DNA of 64,000 bases. Source: Pseudomonadota bacterium. GTDB taxonomy: Bacteria; Pseudomonadota; Gammaproteobacteria; Steroidobacterales; Steroidobacteraceae. The notes beneath the pieces were generated by a model. It saw nothing but the letters and a program-made list of their open reading frames with translations, had not been told where the DNA came from and made no database searches. Every line of letters begins with the position of its first letter. Position 1 is the first letter of the stretch. Location: NCBI GenBank assembly GCA_023423935.1, contig JAFAEQ010000058.1, forward strand, positions 1-64,000. Reading direction: 5' to 3'. Shown here piece by piece: positions 25,999 to 34,644 of the stretch. The translations under genes were made by a program, and so were the position numbers.

Positions 25999-26510
25999 TG
26001 CATCACAAAACTCGTGAAATACAGCTGCTCGACCTTCTTGCTGTTGCCGCCTTCGGCGTCGATGACCTTCTGCACCGCTGCGAGCGCTTTGGAACGCAGC
26101 TCATCCTTGCCTTCGTGCGTGCTGATGGTGTCGTAGGTCTGGCTGCCGAACAGCATGAGCAGATCGTTGCGGATCATCGGGTCGTGCTGCTTGATCAGAT
26201 CCGCCGTCGGCTGATCGCGGGTCATGATCTCGACCGACACCTGCAGAAAGCGCATGAGCCCCTTCGCTTCGAAGTTCGCAACGAACGGCGGATCGAGTTT
26301 CACGTAGATCGCCGGCACCTTCTTGCCTGCGGCCTTTTCGCCATCCGCGCCCTGCACCTGCTCGCCCGACTCGGCACTCGCGTGCTTGCTTGCGGTCATG
26401 AAGTAGACGCCACCGCCGGCAAGCCCTGCGGCCAGCAAAGCGGCGATCAGGATCATGACGAAACTCGAGCCCTTCTTGGCAGCGGTCTCGATGGCAGCAG
26501 CTTCAGACAT
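25995..26510 (-). CDS. fliL: Flagellar basal-body protein FliL
   Basis: 171 residues. One N-terminal membrane helix (about 17-37), then the periplasmic FliL domain (AIYVKLDPPFVANF, FLQVSVEIMTRD). FliL associates with stator units. The start is taken at MSEAAAIETA, just downstream of a sigma-54 promoter; an open frame further upstream precedes that promoter and is not used. The last codons run into the repeat. Confidence 0.94.
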   Translation of the reverse strand: MSEAAAIETAAKKGSSFVMILIAALLAAGLAGGGVYFMTASKHASAESGEQVQGADGEKAAGKKVPAIYVKLDPPFVANFEAKGLMRFLQVSVEIMTRDQPTADLIKQHDPMIRNDLLMLFGSQTYDTISTHEGKDELRSKALAAVQKVIDAEGGNSKKVEQLYFTSFVMQ

Positions 26511-26551
26511 TTCGAAGAAACCTCGGCAGACGATCGTTCGCGCCTTCAAGT

Positions 26552-26567
26552 AGCAAGGCGCATGCCA
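26552..26567 (-). promoter_or_regulatory. Sigma-54 promoter of fliL
   Basis: TGGCATGCGCCTTGCT on the minus strand, near-perfect sigma-54 consensus with GG and GC ten bases apart. Expected start near 26541, about 30 bases before the fliL ATG. It gives fliL-fliM-fliN-fliO-fliP-fliQ-fliR-flhB their own promoter after the 740-base gap. Confidence 0.85.
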
Positions 26568-26744
26568 CAGCGACCCTGAACTCACCAAATGCCGTATTTC
26601 CAAGGGTTTTCGCGCGACACACGAGTGTGAACTGCGACACACGGAATCTGCGCGACAGAAAGTTGGCGGACGGAATGTGACAGCGCGCACACGAGCGGAC
26701 TGATCGAGCGACGGCGGTTGTCAACGCGCTGACGCGGGACCATG

Positions 26745-27236
26745 CACTAGCGACCAGGCACTAGCCAGAATGGGAAATGAGACGTGAGTCGCATAGCCGG
26801 CCACTGAAAGTTAGAGCACTGTGGGTTCGGCTTCAGCCGAACAGAAGATGTCTGACTGCAGTCGGACCCACAGGGAGAAGTATCCAGCCAACGAGTCCGC
26901 TAGTCCGCTAGCCAGAGGCATCTTTCTTACTGTGGGTTCGGCTTCAGCCGAACAGAAGATGTCCGACTGAAGTCGGACCCACCGGGAGAAGTATCCAGCC
27001 AACGAGTTCGCTACTCCGCTAGCCAGAGGGCAACAACGTCCACTGTGGGTTCGGCTTCAGCCGAACAGAAGATGTCCGACTGAAGTCGGGACCCACAGGG
27101 AGAAGTATCTAGCCAACGAGCTCGCTAGTCCGCGAGCCAGAGGGCAACAACTTCCACTGTGGGTTCGGCTTTAGCCGAACAAAAGAAGTCCCACTCTGGC
27201 TAGCGACTAGCAGCTAGCCGACTAGCACCTAGCCGG
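26745..27236. repeat. Four tandem composite repeats, fliL-fliK gap
   Basis: A unit of 111-114 bp starts at 26819, 26930, 27043 and 27157 (last one partial). Each begins CTGTGGGTTCGGCTTCAGCC and can fold as a three-way junction: outer stem CTGTGGGT/ACCCACAG, inner hairpins TCGGCT-TC-AGCCGA and TCCGACT-GA-AGTCGGA. It is followed by the TCCGCTAGTCCGCTAGCCAGAG arm of the flhF-flhA family. The outer arms (about 26745-26770 and 27193-27236) close the whole array. The rest of the 740-base gap (26568-26744) shows nothing clear. Confidence 0.85.
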
Positions 27237-27250
27237 CTTGCCCCTCGCAC

Positions 27251-28153
27251 TCACGCGTAAGCGTCCACCAAGCCCAGTTTGATCGCGACAGCGGAGGCGC
27301 CAGAGCCGCCTTCGTCGAGCGGATCGAGAGTGGAGTGATTGAGTGGGGGCGATGATCTGCCCTGCTCCCGCGGAGCCTGGTGATGTACGCCCGCATCGGC
27401 GAGCGACAGTCCTTGTGACGCGAACAGTTCGCGCAGGCGAGGCAGTGCCTGTTCGATTGCTGCGCGCGTGTCCGCGTGCGCGGCGCCGAACCAGACGGAC
27501 GCCTGATCGTCGCGAACGGCGATACGCACTTCGAGCGGACCAAGATGCTCCGGCGAGAGTCGCAGCGATGCGGAATGCTGGCCGCGCTCGGTCATCATGA
27601 TCATGCGCGTACCGACTTCCTCCGCCCAGGCAGAGGTGCCGACAGAATGATGCACGGGCCGCGAGGTCGCGCTGTCAGCAACTGCGGCCGAACGCAGTTG
27701 CTGTGCGCCGTCGAGCGATTGCAAATGTGCCGCGGTGAGATTCGTGGGTGCGGACTCTTCGCCACCATTCGTGTTTACGAGCTCGACCGAAAGGTCTGCC
27801 AGGGCCAGACCCTCGGCACTCTTGCCGATCAGCGGCGCTACCGCGGCGCTCCCCTCGCCCGTCAGCTTCGAGCCCGCAGCCGTCTGCGGCATCTGTGTCG
27901 CGAACGGCAACGGGATTCCCGTCAAGGCTGCAGCATCCCGTGCCGCCTCGGCGAGATCGCTCTCATCGCTCGCTGCCGCGGCAGTCGTTGCGGACCTGGT
28001 GCTCGTGGGCACCGGTGCGCCCAGTAGCTGACCCAGCATCAACAGGAAATTGCCTGTCGCAGCAGCATCGTTGGCCGTTGCACCGGCAGCGGGAGCTGCG
28101 GATGCAGTGGCCACGGGTGCGGCAGGTGCCGCGGGTGAGTTCATGGACATCAT
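27251..28153 (-). CDS. fliK: Flagellar hook-length control protein FliK
   Basis: 300 residues, short for FliK. An Ala/Pro/Thr-rich N-terminal half (secretion and ruler part) and a C-terminal Flg_hook domain (about 185-265: RMIMMTERGQHSASLRLSPEHLGPLEVRI) that contacts FlhB to switch export specificity. The first ATG overlaps the fliJ stop (ATGA). Confidence 0.9.
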   Translation of the reverse strand: MMSMNSPAAPAAPVATASAAPAAGATANDAAATGNFLLMLGQLLGAPVPTSTRSATTAAAASDESDLAEAARDAAALTGIPLPFATQMPQTAAGSKLTGEGSAAVAPLIGKSAEGLALADLSVELVNTNGGEESAPTNLTAAHLQSLDGAQQLRSAAVADSATSRPVHHSVGTSAWAEEVGTRMIMMTERGQHSASLRLSPEHLGPLEVRIAVRDDQASVWFGAAHADTRAAIEQALPRLRELFASQGLSLADAGVHHQAPREQGRSSPPLNHSTLDPLDEGGSGASAVAIKLGLVDAYA

Positions 28154-28587
28154 TGCTCCTGCCTGACTCTCTGCGCTCGTTCGTCGATCTCGATCTGTTC
28201 ACGTCGATCGCCGGCCTTGCGCTCTTCGAGCTGCCATTGATCGACTACATAGTCGATGGCCTTCGCACGTCGTGCCGCGTCCTGCCATCGTTTGCGTTCC
28301 GCATCGCGCTCGCTCATCGAGCGCTGCACGACCCCTCGCTGCTGCCGAATCGCCTCGTTCAATCGTGCAAGGAAGGCCTGATAGTCGCGCAACTCCAGCA
28401 CGCCCATACCCTGCGCCGCCCGCGCCGCAAGCTGCTTCTGGTACTCGCCCAGATACCGCTCGAGCTCCAGCAGCTTCGCTTCGGCTTCCTGAACGCGCGT
28501 TTCGAAAGCCGCGAGGCTCCGCGCAAGACGACGCTCGGCGTCGTCCATCAGGTTCTGCACAGGCTGCAGGCGTTTGGAGCGGGACAC
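28150..28587 (-). CDS. fliJ: Flagellar export protein FliJ
   Basis: 145 residues, almost wholly coiled coil and charged (ERRLARSLAAFETRVQEAEA; ERKAGDRREQIEIDERAQRV), the central stalk of the FliI ATPase. GTG start, only a weak AGGG upstream. It overlaps fliK and is separated from fliI by a 300-base repeat. Confidence 0.9.
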   Translation of the reverse strand: MSRSKRLQPVQNLMDDAERRLARSLAAFETRVQEAEAKLLELERYLGEYQKQLAARAAQGMGVLELRDYQAFLARLNEAIRQQRGVVQRSMSERDAERKRWQDAARRAKAIDYVVDQWQLEERKAGDRREQIEIDERAQRVRQEQ

Positions 28588-28595
28588 GGATTAAA

Positions 28596-28884
28596 CCCTG
28601 TGATGACGGTGATGAGGTGATGACGGTGATGAGGTGATGACGGTGATGACGAAGAACGTGATGGCAGTGATGAAAGTGAGGTCCAGGAACGTGATGACGG
28701 TGATGACGGCGATGACGAAGAATGTGATGGCGGTGATGAGAGTGATGGCAGTGATGACGGCACGGAGTCAGAAAGACATTCCTCTCTGACCTTCATCACT
28801 TTCATCACCGCGAGCGCGCTCGCGACCATCACTGTCATCACCGCCATCACTGTCATCACCGTCATCACTTCCATCACCGTTCCC
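28596..28884. repeat. Large inverted-repeat element, fliJ-fliI gap (GTGATGACG 9-mers)
   Basis: The whole 301-base gap is repeat. Left arm of GTGATGACG / GTGATGGCA 9-mers mixed with GTGATGAG octamers (28598-28766), core GGAGTCAGAAAGACATTCCT, right arm beginning CTCTGACCTTCATCACTTTC of CATCACCGT/CATCACTGT 9-mers (28785-28884), with one GCGAGCGCGCTCGC palindrome inside. Confidence 0.9.
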
Positions 28885-28888
28885 TGCA

Positions 28889-30241
28889 TCACTGTTCCCC
28901 CACCACCTGACTCAGCGCCTCCAGACTCTCCTGATAGCCCACCTTCTGCCGCATATCCTGCTGCAGGAACGCCTGCATATTGGGCCACTGCGCGATCGCT
29001 GCATCGATCCGCGGGTCCGAGCCTTTCGCGTATGCGCCGATCGCAATCAGGTCGCGGTTCTGCTGATACATAGAGAGCGACTGCCGGAAGCGTCGCGCCA
29101 TGGCGCTGTGCTCGTGTGGGACGATCTCGTGCATCGCACGGCTGATGGAGGCTTCCACATCGATTGCCGGATACTGACCTGACTCGGCAATGCGCCGCGA
29201 CAGCACGATGTGGCCGTCGAGAATCGCGCGCGAGGAATCGGCAATGGGATCCTGCTGATCGTCGCCTTCGGTGAGCACCGTGTAGAAAGCCGTGATCGAG
29301 CCGCTGCCTTCGGCGCCGTTGCCTGCGCGCTCGACGAGCTGAGGAATGCGCGCGAACACGGATGGCGGGTAACCCTTGGTCGCAGGTGCCTCGCCGATCG
29401 CAAGCCCGATCTCGCGCTGTGCCTGCGCGACTCGCGTCAGCGAGTCCATGATCAAGAGCACGCTCTTGCCCTGGTCGCGGAAATACTCGGCAATCGCAGT
29501 CGCGCGCCACGCACCATGCAATCGCATCAGGGGCGGATTGTCGGCGGGGGTCGCCACCACGACCGAACGGCGCAGGCCTTCAGGCCCGAGAATGCGTTCG
29601 ACGAACTCCTTCACTTCGCGGCCGCGCTCGCCGATCAGTCCGACGACGATGACATCGGCGCTCGTGTAGCGCGCCATCATGCCGAGCAGCACGCTCTTGC
29701 CGACGCCGCTGCCTGCAAACAAACCGACGCGTTGACCGCGACCCACCGTCAGCACCGAGTTGATCGTGCGCACGCCGACGTCGAGCGGCTCGCTGATCGG
29801 CTGACGTGCGAGCGGATTGATGGGCGCGCCCGTGAGACGCACACGTCCCTCACACTCGAGCGCCCCGCGACCATCGAGCGGCTGTCCCGCACCGTCGATG
29901 ATGCGTCCGAGCAGCTCCGGCCCGACAGCCACCATCTCCGCACCCGTGCGCGGAATCACGCGTGCGTTCGGCTTCAGACCGTGAATATCCCCCGTCGGCA
30001 TCAGATAGAGCCGATCGCCCGCGAAGCCCACCACCTCCGCTTCGATGCGCGTTCCATCCGTTGCCATCACATCGCATCGGTCTCCCACGGCCGCCTGACA
30101 ACCCGCCGCCTCGAGCGTGAGTCCGATCATGCGCGTGAGCACTCCTTCCACCGGCGGCGGCGGCACCCGCTCGACACGCTTCTGGAACTGCTCGATGTGC
30201 CTGAGCCAGTGCGCGGTTCTGTTTGTTGTCAGGTTGTTCAT
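28889..30241 (-). CDS. fliI: Flagellum-specific ATPase FliI
   Basis: 450 residues. N-terminal beta-barrel domain, then an F1-like ATPase domain with Walker A AGSGVGKS at 176-183, Walker B VLLIMDSLTR, and the flagellar-type GEAPATKGYPPSVFA. It powers the flagellar export apparatus together with the proton gradient; FliH and FliJ are its neighbours and partners. Confidence 0.97.
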   Translation of the reverse strand: MNNLTTNRTAHWLRHIEQFQKRVERVPPPPVEGVLTRMIGLTLEAAGCQAAVGDRCDVMATDGTRIEAEVVGFAGDRLYLMPTGDIHGLKPNARVIPRTGAEMVAVGPELLGRIIDGAGQPLDGRGALECEGRVRLTGAPINPLARQPISEPLDVGVRTINSVLTVGRGQRVGLFAGSGVGKSVLLGMMARYTSADVIVVGLIGERGREVKEFVERILGPEGLRRSVVVATPADNPPLMRLHGAWRATAIAEYFRDQGKSVLLIMDSLTRVAQAQREIGLAIGEAPATKGYPPSVFARIPQLVERAGNGAEGSGSITAFYTVLTEGDDQQDPIADSSRAILDGHIVLSRRIAESGQYPAIDVEASISRAMHEIVPHEHSAMARRFRQSLSMYQQNRDLIAIGAYAKGSDPRIDAAIAQWPNMQAFLQQDMRQKVGYQESLEALSQVVGEQ

Positions 30242-30254
30242 GGAAACAATGGAC

Positions 30255-30346
30255 GGCCGCAGAGACCGCAGAAAAGAGCTGCCGGAGAGATATCCACGAG
30301 TTCCCTTCTTGCGCCACTCATTTCCTTTTTGCGGTCTTTGCGGCTC
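30255..30346. repeat. Inverted-repeat element, fliI-fliH gap (CCGCAGA type)
   Basis: Left arm GGCCGCAGAGACCGCAGAAA (30255-30274) and right arm TTGCGGTCTTTGCGGCTC (30329-30346) are near reverse complements. A different word from the other elements, but the same inverted design in the same kind of gap. Confidence 0.7.
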
Positions 30347-30974
30347 ATTCGTTATCCGTTGCTTCTCTTGCGCGTTCGTCGCCGAACATGCTGCTCACGA
30401 CGGCGGCGATGCGTGATTCGAGGCGTGCGTCGATCTGTGCGGTATCGGTGGTCACCAGACAGCCGCCGCGGGTCATGACTGGGTCTTCGAGCAGACTCCA
30501 GGCGCGATCGCCGCCGGGAGCGGCGAGACATTCGCGGATCACCGCGGCGTCTTCCGGATGCACGTGAATGCGAACCTGTCGTGCCGAAGCAGGCAGCAGC
30601 GACACCGTCTCGCGCATGACGGCGATCACTTGCGCGGGATCCATCCGCAGCTCGCGACGGATCACCTGCTTCGCGATGGCGGTGGCCAGACGTGCCAGCT
30701 GCTCGCCGACCTCGGTGTCCATGTCTTCGAGCGGTTTCGACAGCTTGTCGAATACTGCGGCGATCGCCGCCACCTGCGCGTTCAAGCGATCCTGATGCGT
30801 CTTCATTTCGGCGCGGGCAGCAGCAAGCCCCGCTTCACGACCTTCGGCGAACGCTTCCTCGAAAGCTTTTTTCTCGATCTCCTCGAGTTGACTGACGGTC
30901 GGACCCGGACGGCGCGCTTGAATGGGCTTGCCAGTGACGGACGGAAGATCCCAACGGAGAACGGCGTCGGTCAT
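30345..30974 (-). CDS. fliH: Flagellar assembly protein FliH
   Basis: 209 residues. N-terminal helical part with AFEEAFAEGREAGLAAARAE (GxxxG-type helix), C-terminal domain resembling V-ATPase E subunit (LATAIAKQVIRRELRMDPAQ, GGCLVTTDTAQIDARLESRI). It binds and regulates FliI. AGGA lies eight bases before the ATG. Confidence 0.93.
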   Translation of the reverse strand: MTDAVLRWDLPSVTGKPIQARRPGPTVSQLEEIEKKAFEEAFAEGREAGLAAARAEMKTHQDRLNAQVAAIAAVFDKLSKPLEDMDTEVGEQLARLATAIAKQVIRRELRMDPAQVIAVMRETVSLLPASARQVRIHVHPEDAAVIRECLAAPGGDRAWSLLEDPVMTRGGCLVTTDTAQIDARLESRIAAVVSSMFGDERAREATDNE

Positions 30975-30994
30975 CTCGGAGATCCTGCAAGGAA

Positions 30995-31392
30995 GGCTCT
31001 AGGCGCTAGGCTGTAGGCGCTAGGCAGAGAAGAGGCTGACCGGGCTGTAGGCTGTAGGCTGTAGGCTGTAGCCAGAGAGGAGGCTGACCGGGCTGTAGGC
31101 TGTAGGCTGTAGGCTGTAGCTAGAGACGAGGCTCTAGGCGCTAGGCTGTAGGCGCTAGGCAGAGACGAGGCTGTAGGCCGTAGGCTGTAGGCTGTAGTCA
31201 GAGAGAAAGCAAAGATCTGCGGCGCGATGGCAGCATCCAACCGCACGCGCGCGTCGAGGCGCTTCTGCTCCGACCTACAGCCTACAGCCCACAGCCCACA
31301 GCCTCTTTCCCTCGGCCCCCAGCCTCTTTCCCTCAGCCCACAGCCTCTTTCCCTCAGCCCCCAGCCTCTTTCCCACAGCCCACAGCCTGGAA
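30995..31392. repeat. Large heptamer element, fliH-fliG gap (CTGTAGG / CGCTAGG type)
   Basis: Fills nearly all of the 421-base gap. The left side has four or five blocks of CTGTAGG and CGCTAGG heptamers, each closed by CAGAGA(A/G) (30999-31208). After about 60 bases of core come right-arm blocks of CCTACAG / CCCACAG heptamers separated by CTCTTTCCCTC (31277-31389). The two block types CTGTAGG and CGCTAGG are mixed within one element. Confidence 0.9.
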
Positions 31393-31395
31393 ACC

Positions 31396-32415
31396 TCATA
31401 CGAACTCCTCGCCCTTGCCGCCGAGCTGGATCGTGCCGGCTTCGGCCATCTTGCGGACGAGCGCGAGGATTTCCTTCTGCGCCGCTTCGACTTCGGACAG
31501 GCGCACCGGGCCGCGCGAGTCCAGATCGTCGCGTAGCATCTCGGCGGCACGCTGCGACATGTTCTTGAAAACTTTCTCCTTGAGCGAGTCCTCCGCACCT
31601 TTGAGTGCGATGAGCAATCGCTCGCCCGGTACGGCGCGCAGCACTTCCTGCATGCCGCGATCGTCGATCTCGAGCAGGTCGTCGAACACGAACATGAGGT
31701 CTTGAATCTTGCCGCCGAGCGGTTCATCGACCTTGCGGATGTGATCGAGAATCAGGTTCTCCTGACTGCTGTCCATGAAGTTCATGATGTTGGCGGCCGT
31801 CTTGATGCCACCGATCACGGACGTCTTGAGCCCGCCCTGCTTGCCCGAAAACTGTTTCTCGATCACGTCATCCAGCTCATGCAACGCGCTCGGCTGAATT
31901 CCATCGAGCGTGGCAATGCGCATGATGACATCGGCGCGCAACCAGTCGGGAAATACGGCGAGCACGTCGGCGGACTGATCCGGATCAAGATAGGCCAGCA
32001 CGATCGCGATGATCTGCGGATGTTCCTGGCGGACGATCTCGGCGACCGCGCGAGCATCCATCCACTTCAACGATTCGAGCCCCTTGCTCGAGCGTCCGAA
32101 CAGAATGCGATCGATCACGCCCGCGGCCTTGTCTTCACCGAGCGCGCCGATGAGCACTTTGCGCAGGTATTCATCGACGCCCACACCCAGCGAGGTCTGG
32201 CCCTCTACTGTCGTCGTGAACTCCTGCAACACCTGCGAGACTTCCGCGCGCGAAATGTTCTGCAACTGGGTCATCGCCGCACCGATGCGCTGGACGTCTT
32301 TCGCGCCCATATGCTTCATCACTTCCGCCGCCTCGGACTCTCCGAGTGACAGCAGAAGAATGGCGGCACGCTCCGTGCCGTTGCGTTGCGATTGTGATTG
32401 CTTCTTCTCACTCAT
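31396..32415 (-). CDS. fliG: Flagellar motor switch protein FliG
   Basis: 339 residues. N, middle (EHPQIIAIVLAYLDPDQSADVL, with EHPQ motif) and C domains; the C domain carries the charged stator-contact helix (RAAEMLRDDLDSRGPVRLSEVE). It joins the FliF ring to FliM and is the torque-receiving part of the rotor. 38 bases after fliF, no repeat between them. Confidence 0.97.
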   Translation of the reverse strand: MSEKKQSQSQRNGTERAAILLLSLGESEAAEVMKHMGAKDVQRIGAAMTQLQNISRAEVSQVLQEFTTTVEGQTSLGVGVDEYLRKVLIGALGEDKAAGVIDRILFGRSSKGLESLKWMDARAVAEIVRQEHPQIIAIVLAYLDPDQSADVLAVFPDWLRADVIMRIATLDGIQPSALHELDDVIEKQFSGKQGGLKTSVIGGIKTAANIMNFMDSSQENLILDHIRKVDEPLGGKIQDLMFVFDDLLEIDDRGMQEVLRAVPGERLLIALKGAEDSLKEKVFKNMSQRAAEMLRDDLDSRGPVRLSEVEAAQKEILALVRKMAEAGTIQLGGKGEEFV

Positions 32416-32453
32416 GGCTGCACTTCACAGGCGACATTGCGATCGACGAGGCC

Positions 32454-34121
32454 TTACTCATCTTTGCCCACCCAGGTCTTCACCACCTGCGCCACCCGGC
32501 CGGGATCCTGATTTACGAGCGTGCGGGCCTGCGAGATCTGAGAGTCGTAGTCCATCACCCCGGACGGTGCACTGCCGGTACTGGGCGCCGCGTCCGGCGC
32601 TTGCACATCAGGGAGTGCAGGCGGCGCGTAAACCGTGCGAGGCGGGCCGAGCAGTCCGCGCACCAGCGGACGCAGCACCACGAATACCAGCACGAGCAGC
32701 ACGATGAGTCCTGCCAACAGCTTCGCGATGTCGCGCATGAGCGGACGCTCCCAGATCGGAATCGGCTCCGGCTGAAGTTCTTCGGCCACCGGCTCGCCTT
32801 TGAACGACGCATTCACGACGTTCACGCTGTCACCGCGCGTTTCGCTGAAGCCGACCGCATCCCGGACGAGTCGCGTGACGTTCGCAATCTGATCCGGCGT
32901 GAGCTCGGTTTCGACGACCTTGCCATCCGCATCGGTCGTACGCTGATTGTCGATGAGCACAGCGACCGTGATCCGCTTCAACCGCCCTGCCGGCTGCCGC
33001 GTGTAGGCAACGGTGCGGTCGATCTCGTAGTTGCGCGTCGCCTGTTTCGAAGTGTTGTCCGGCGGTGCAGGCACAGGGGTCTGCGGTGCTGCTGGATTCT
33101 GACCCGGCTGACCAGCCACCTGCGCAGGGGCAGCAACCGCGGGCGTCGCAGCTGCGCCTGGAGGCAGTGCGACGCCAGGCGTCGGCGGCTGATTGGTCAG
33201 CGCACCGGGCACGCCTTGCGGACCTGAGCCATTGCGGCTCGATTCTTCTGCCGTCTGCTCGCTGCGAACGACCTGACTCTCGGGTCGATACTGTTCGCGC
33301 GCTTCTTCAGTCGTCGAGAGCTCCACATCGGCAACGACCTGCGCACGCACTCGGCCCGGACCCACGAGCGGTGTGAGCAACTCCTCGATGCGACGCGTGT
33401 AACGCTCCTCCATATCGCGCGCCATCTCGAGTTGCTTGGCACGCACCGAAAACTCATCGCTCGAATCGTCCGGCGAGGACAGCAGACGACCCTGCTGATC
33501 GATCACCGTCACCTGCTTCGCTTCGAGCTCCGGAATGCTGGAGGCGACCAGGTTCACGATGGACGTCACCTGCTCCTGCTCCATGCGACGGCCCGGCTTC
33601 AACTGCAGCAGCACCGAGGCACTCGGCGCGCGACGATCGCGTACGAACGCGGACTGACGCGGCAATGCGAGATGCACGCGCGCAGCCGCAACTGGCTGCA
33701 GGCTCGAAATCGTCTTGGCCAGCTCCGTCTCCAGCGCATGCTGATAACGCGCGCCTTCCATGAACTGACTCACACCGAACCCCGGATCCTTCGACATGAC
33801 GGCAAAGCCGCCATCGCCCTCCGGAAGACCCTGCCCCGCAAGCTTCAGCCGTGCGTCATGCACACGTTCTGCAGGCACCGTGATCTCGCCGTTGTTGTTC
33901 AGCTTGTAAGGAATGCCGCTCGCCTGCAGCGCCTGCGCAATCTGAGCCGAATCCGACTGACCCAGATTCCCATAGAGCAGACTGTACGTCGGCTCCTTCG
34001 ACCACAGCACCACACCGACACCCGCAGCAACAGCCGCCGCGATGCCGATCAACAGCACCAGCGGCTTCAAGCTTGGCGGAATGAGCGAAGGACGCGGCAA
34101 AGAAAGGGCTTCGGCGCTCAT
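32454..34121 (-). CDS. fliF: Flagellar MS-ring protein FliF
   Basis: 555 residues. Membrane helix at about 20-42, ring-building motifs (GNLGQSDSAQIAQALQASGI; ARVHLALPRQSAFV), a Pro/Gln/Ala-rich linker near 310-360, second helix at about 455-480, and the FliG-binding C-terminus. GGAG six bases before the start sits in the loop region of a CGATGC-GGA-GCATCG hairpin next to the repeat. Confidence 0.97.
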   Translation of the reverse strand: MSAEALSLPRPSLIPPSLKPLVLLIGIAAAVAAGVGVVLWSKEPTYSLLYGNLGQSDSAQIAQALQASGIPYKLNNNGEITVPAERVHDARLKLAGQGLPEGDGGFAVMSKDPGFGVSQFMEGARYQHALETELAKTISSLQPVAAARVHLALPRQSAFVRDRRAPSASVLLQLKPGRRMEQEQVTSIVNLVASSIPELEAKQVTVIDQQGRLLSSPDDSSDEFSVRAKQLEMARDMEERYTRRIEELLTPLVGPGRVRAQVVADVELSTTEEAREQYRPESQVVRSEQTAEESSRNGSGPQGVPGALTNQPPTPGVALPPGAAATPAVAAPAQVAGQPGQNPAAPQTPVPAPPDNTSKQATRNYEIDRTVAYTRQPAGRLKRITVAVLIDNQRTTDADGKVVETELTPDQIANVTRLVRDAVGFSETRGDSVNVVNASFKGEPVAEELQPEPIPIWERPLMRDIAKLLAGLIVLLVLVFVVLRPLVRGLLGPPRTVYAPPALPDVQAPDAAPSTGSAPSGVMDYDSQISQARTLVNQDPGRVAQVVKTWVGKDE

Positions 34122-34136
34122 GCGATGCTCCGCATC

Positions 34137-34273
34137 GAGTGATGAGTGATGCGTGATGAGTGATGAGCCCGTTCGCGGTCGCGCCGCGACATATCGGACA
34201 TCTCTCTTGTGCTCGAATCTCCGTTCTTCATTGCATTCTCTTGCTGATCACTCATCACTCGTCACTCATCACG
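34137..34273. repeat. Heptamer inverted-repeat element, fliF-fliE gap (GTGATGA type)
   Basis: Left arm AGTGATGAGTGATGCGTGATGA and on (34137-34167), right arm TGATCACTCATCACTCGTCA and on (34243-34272), about 75 bases of core. Both outer edges touch palindromes, one at the fliF ribosome site and one over the fliE stop. Confidence 0.85.
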
Positions 34274-34296
34274 ATCTGAGCGCTTCGCGCTCAGAT
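34274..34296 (-). other. Perfect hairpin spanning the fliE stop codon
   Basis: ATCTGAGCGC and GCGCTCAGAT form a perfect 10-bp stem with a 3-base loop. The TGA stop of fliE is in its 5' half on the minus strand, and the heptamer array begins directly after it. No U-run. Confidence 0.75.
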
Positions 34297-34644
34297 TGGC
34301 ATATTCATAATTTCCTGATACGCGCTGACGAAGCGGTTGCGCACTTCCGTCAAAGCACGGAATGACACGCTGGCTTTCTGCATCTCGAGCATCACTTGCG
34401 GCAGTTCGATGCCGGGTACGCCTTGTTCGAACTGGGTGACGAGGGAGCTGGCTTTCTGCTGCGCCTGATTCACCTGGTCCAGGCCCTGCTTCATCACGTT
34501 GGCGAACGAGCTGGGCGCCGCGGCTTCGGGATTGACGGCCGCAATGGACTGCGTCGCCTTCTGCGCCTGACCGCTGATGCTGCCGATCTGCGACTGCATC
34601 GAGCGGATCTGCGAGAGCACGGAATTGATGTCGAGAGAGGACAT
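34291..34644 (-). CDS. fliE: Flagellar hook-basal body protein FliE
   Basis: 117 residues. Typical FliE: FANVMKQGLDQVNQAQQKAS and C-terminal ASVSFRALTEVRNRFVSAYQ-EIMNMPI. It links the MS ring to the rod. No ribosome site is visible; the repeat starts within ten bases of the ATG, and a near-copy of its first codons recurs 115 bases upstream. Confidence 0.95.
   Translation of the reverse strand: MSSLDINSVLSQIRSMQSQIGSISGQAQKATQSIAAVNPEAAAPSSFANVMKQGLDQVNQAQQKASSLVTQFEQGVPGIELPQVMLEMQKASVSFRALTEVRNRFVSAYQEIMNMPI

Noticed and set aside
28596..28884. CRISPR array or coding minisatellite
   Set aside because: The period is 8-9 bases, frames are interrupted on the first arm, and it lies between two intact genes.
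30995..31392. CRISPR array
   Set aside because: Repeats are 7-9 bases in direct contact, with no regular 30-base spacers and no cas genes; the arms are inverted copies.
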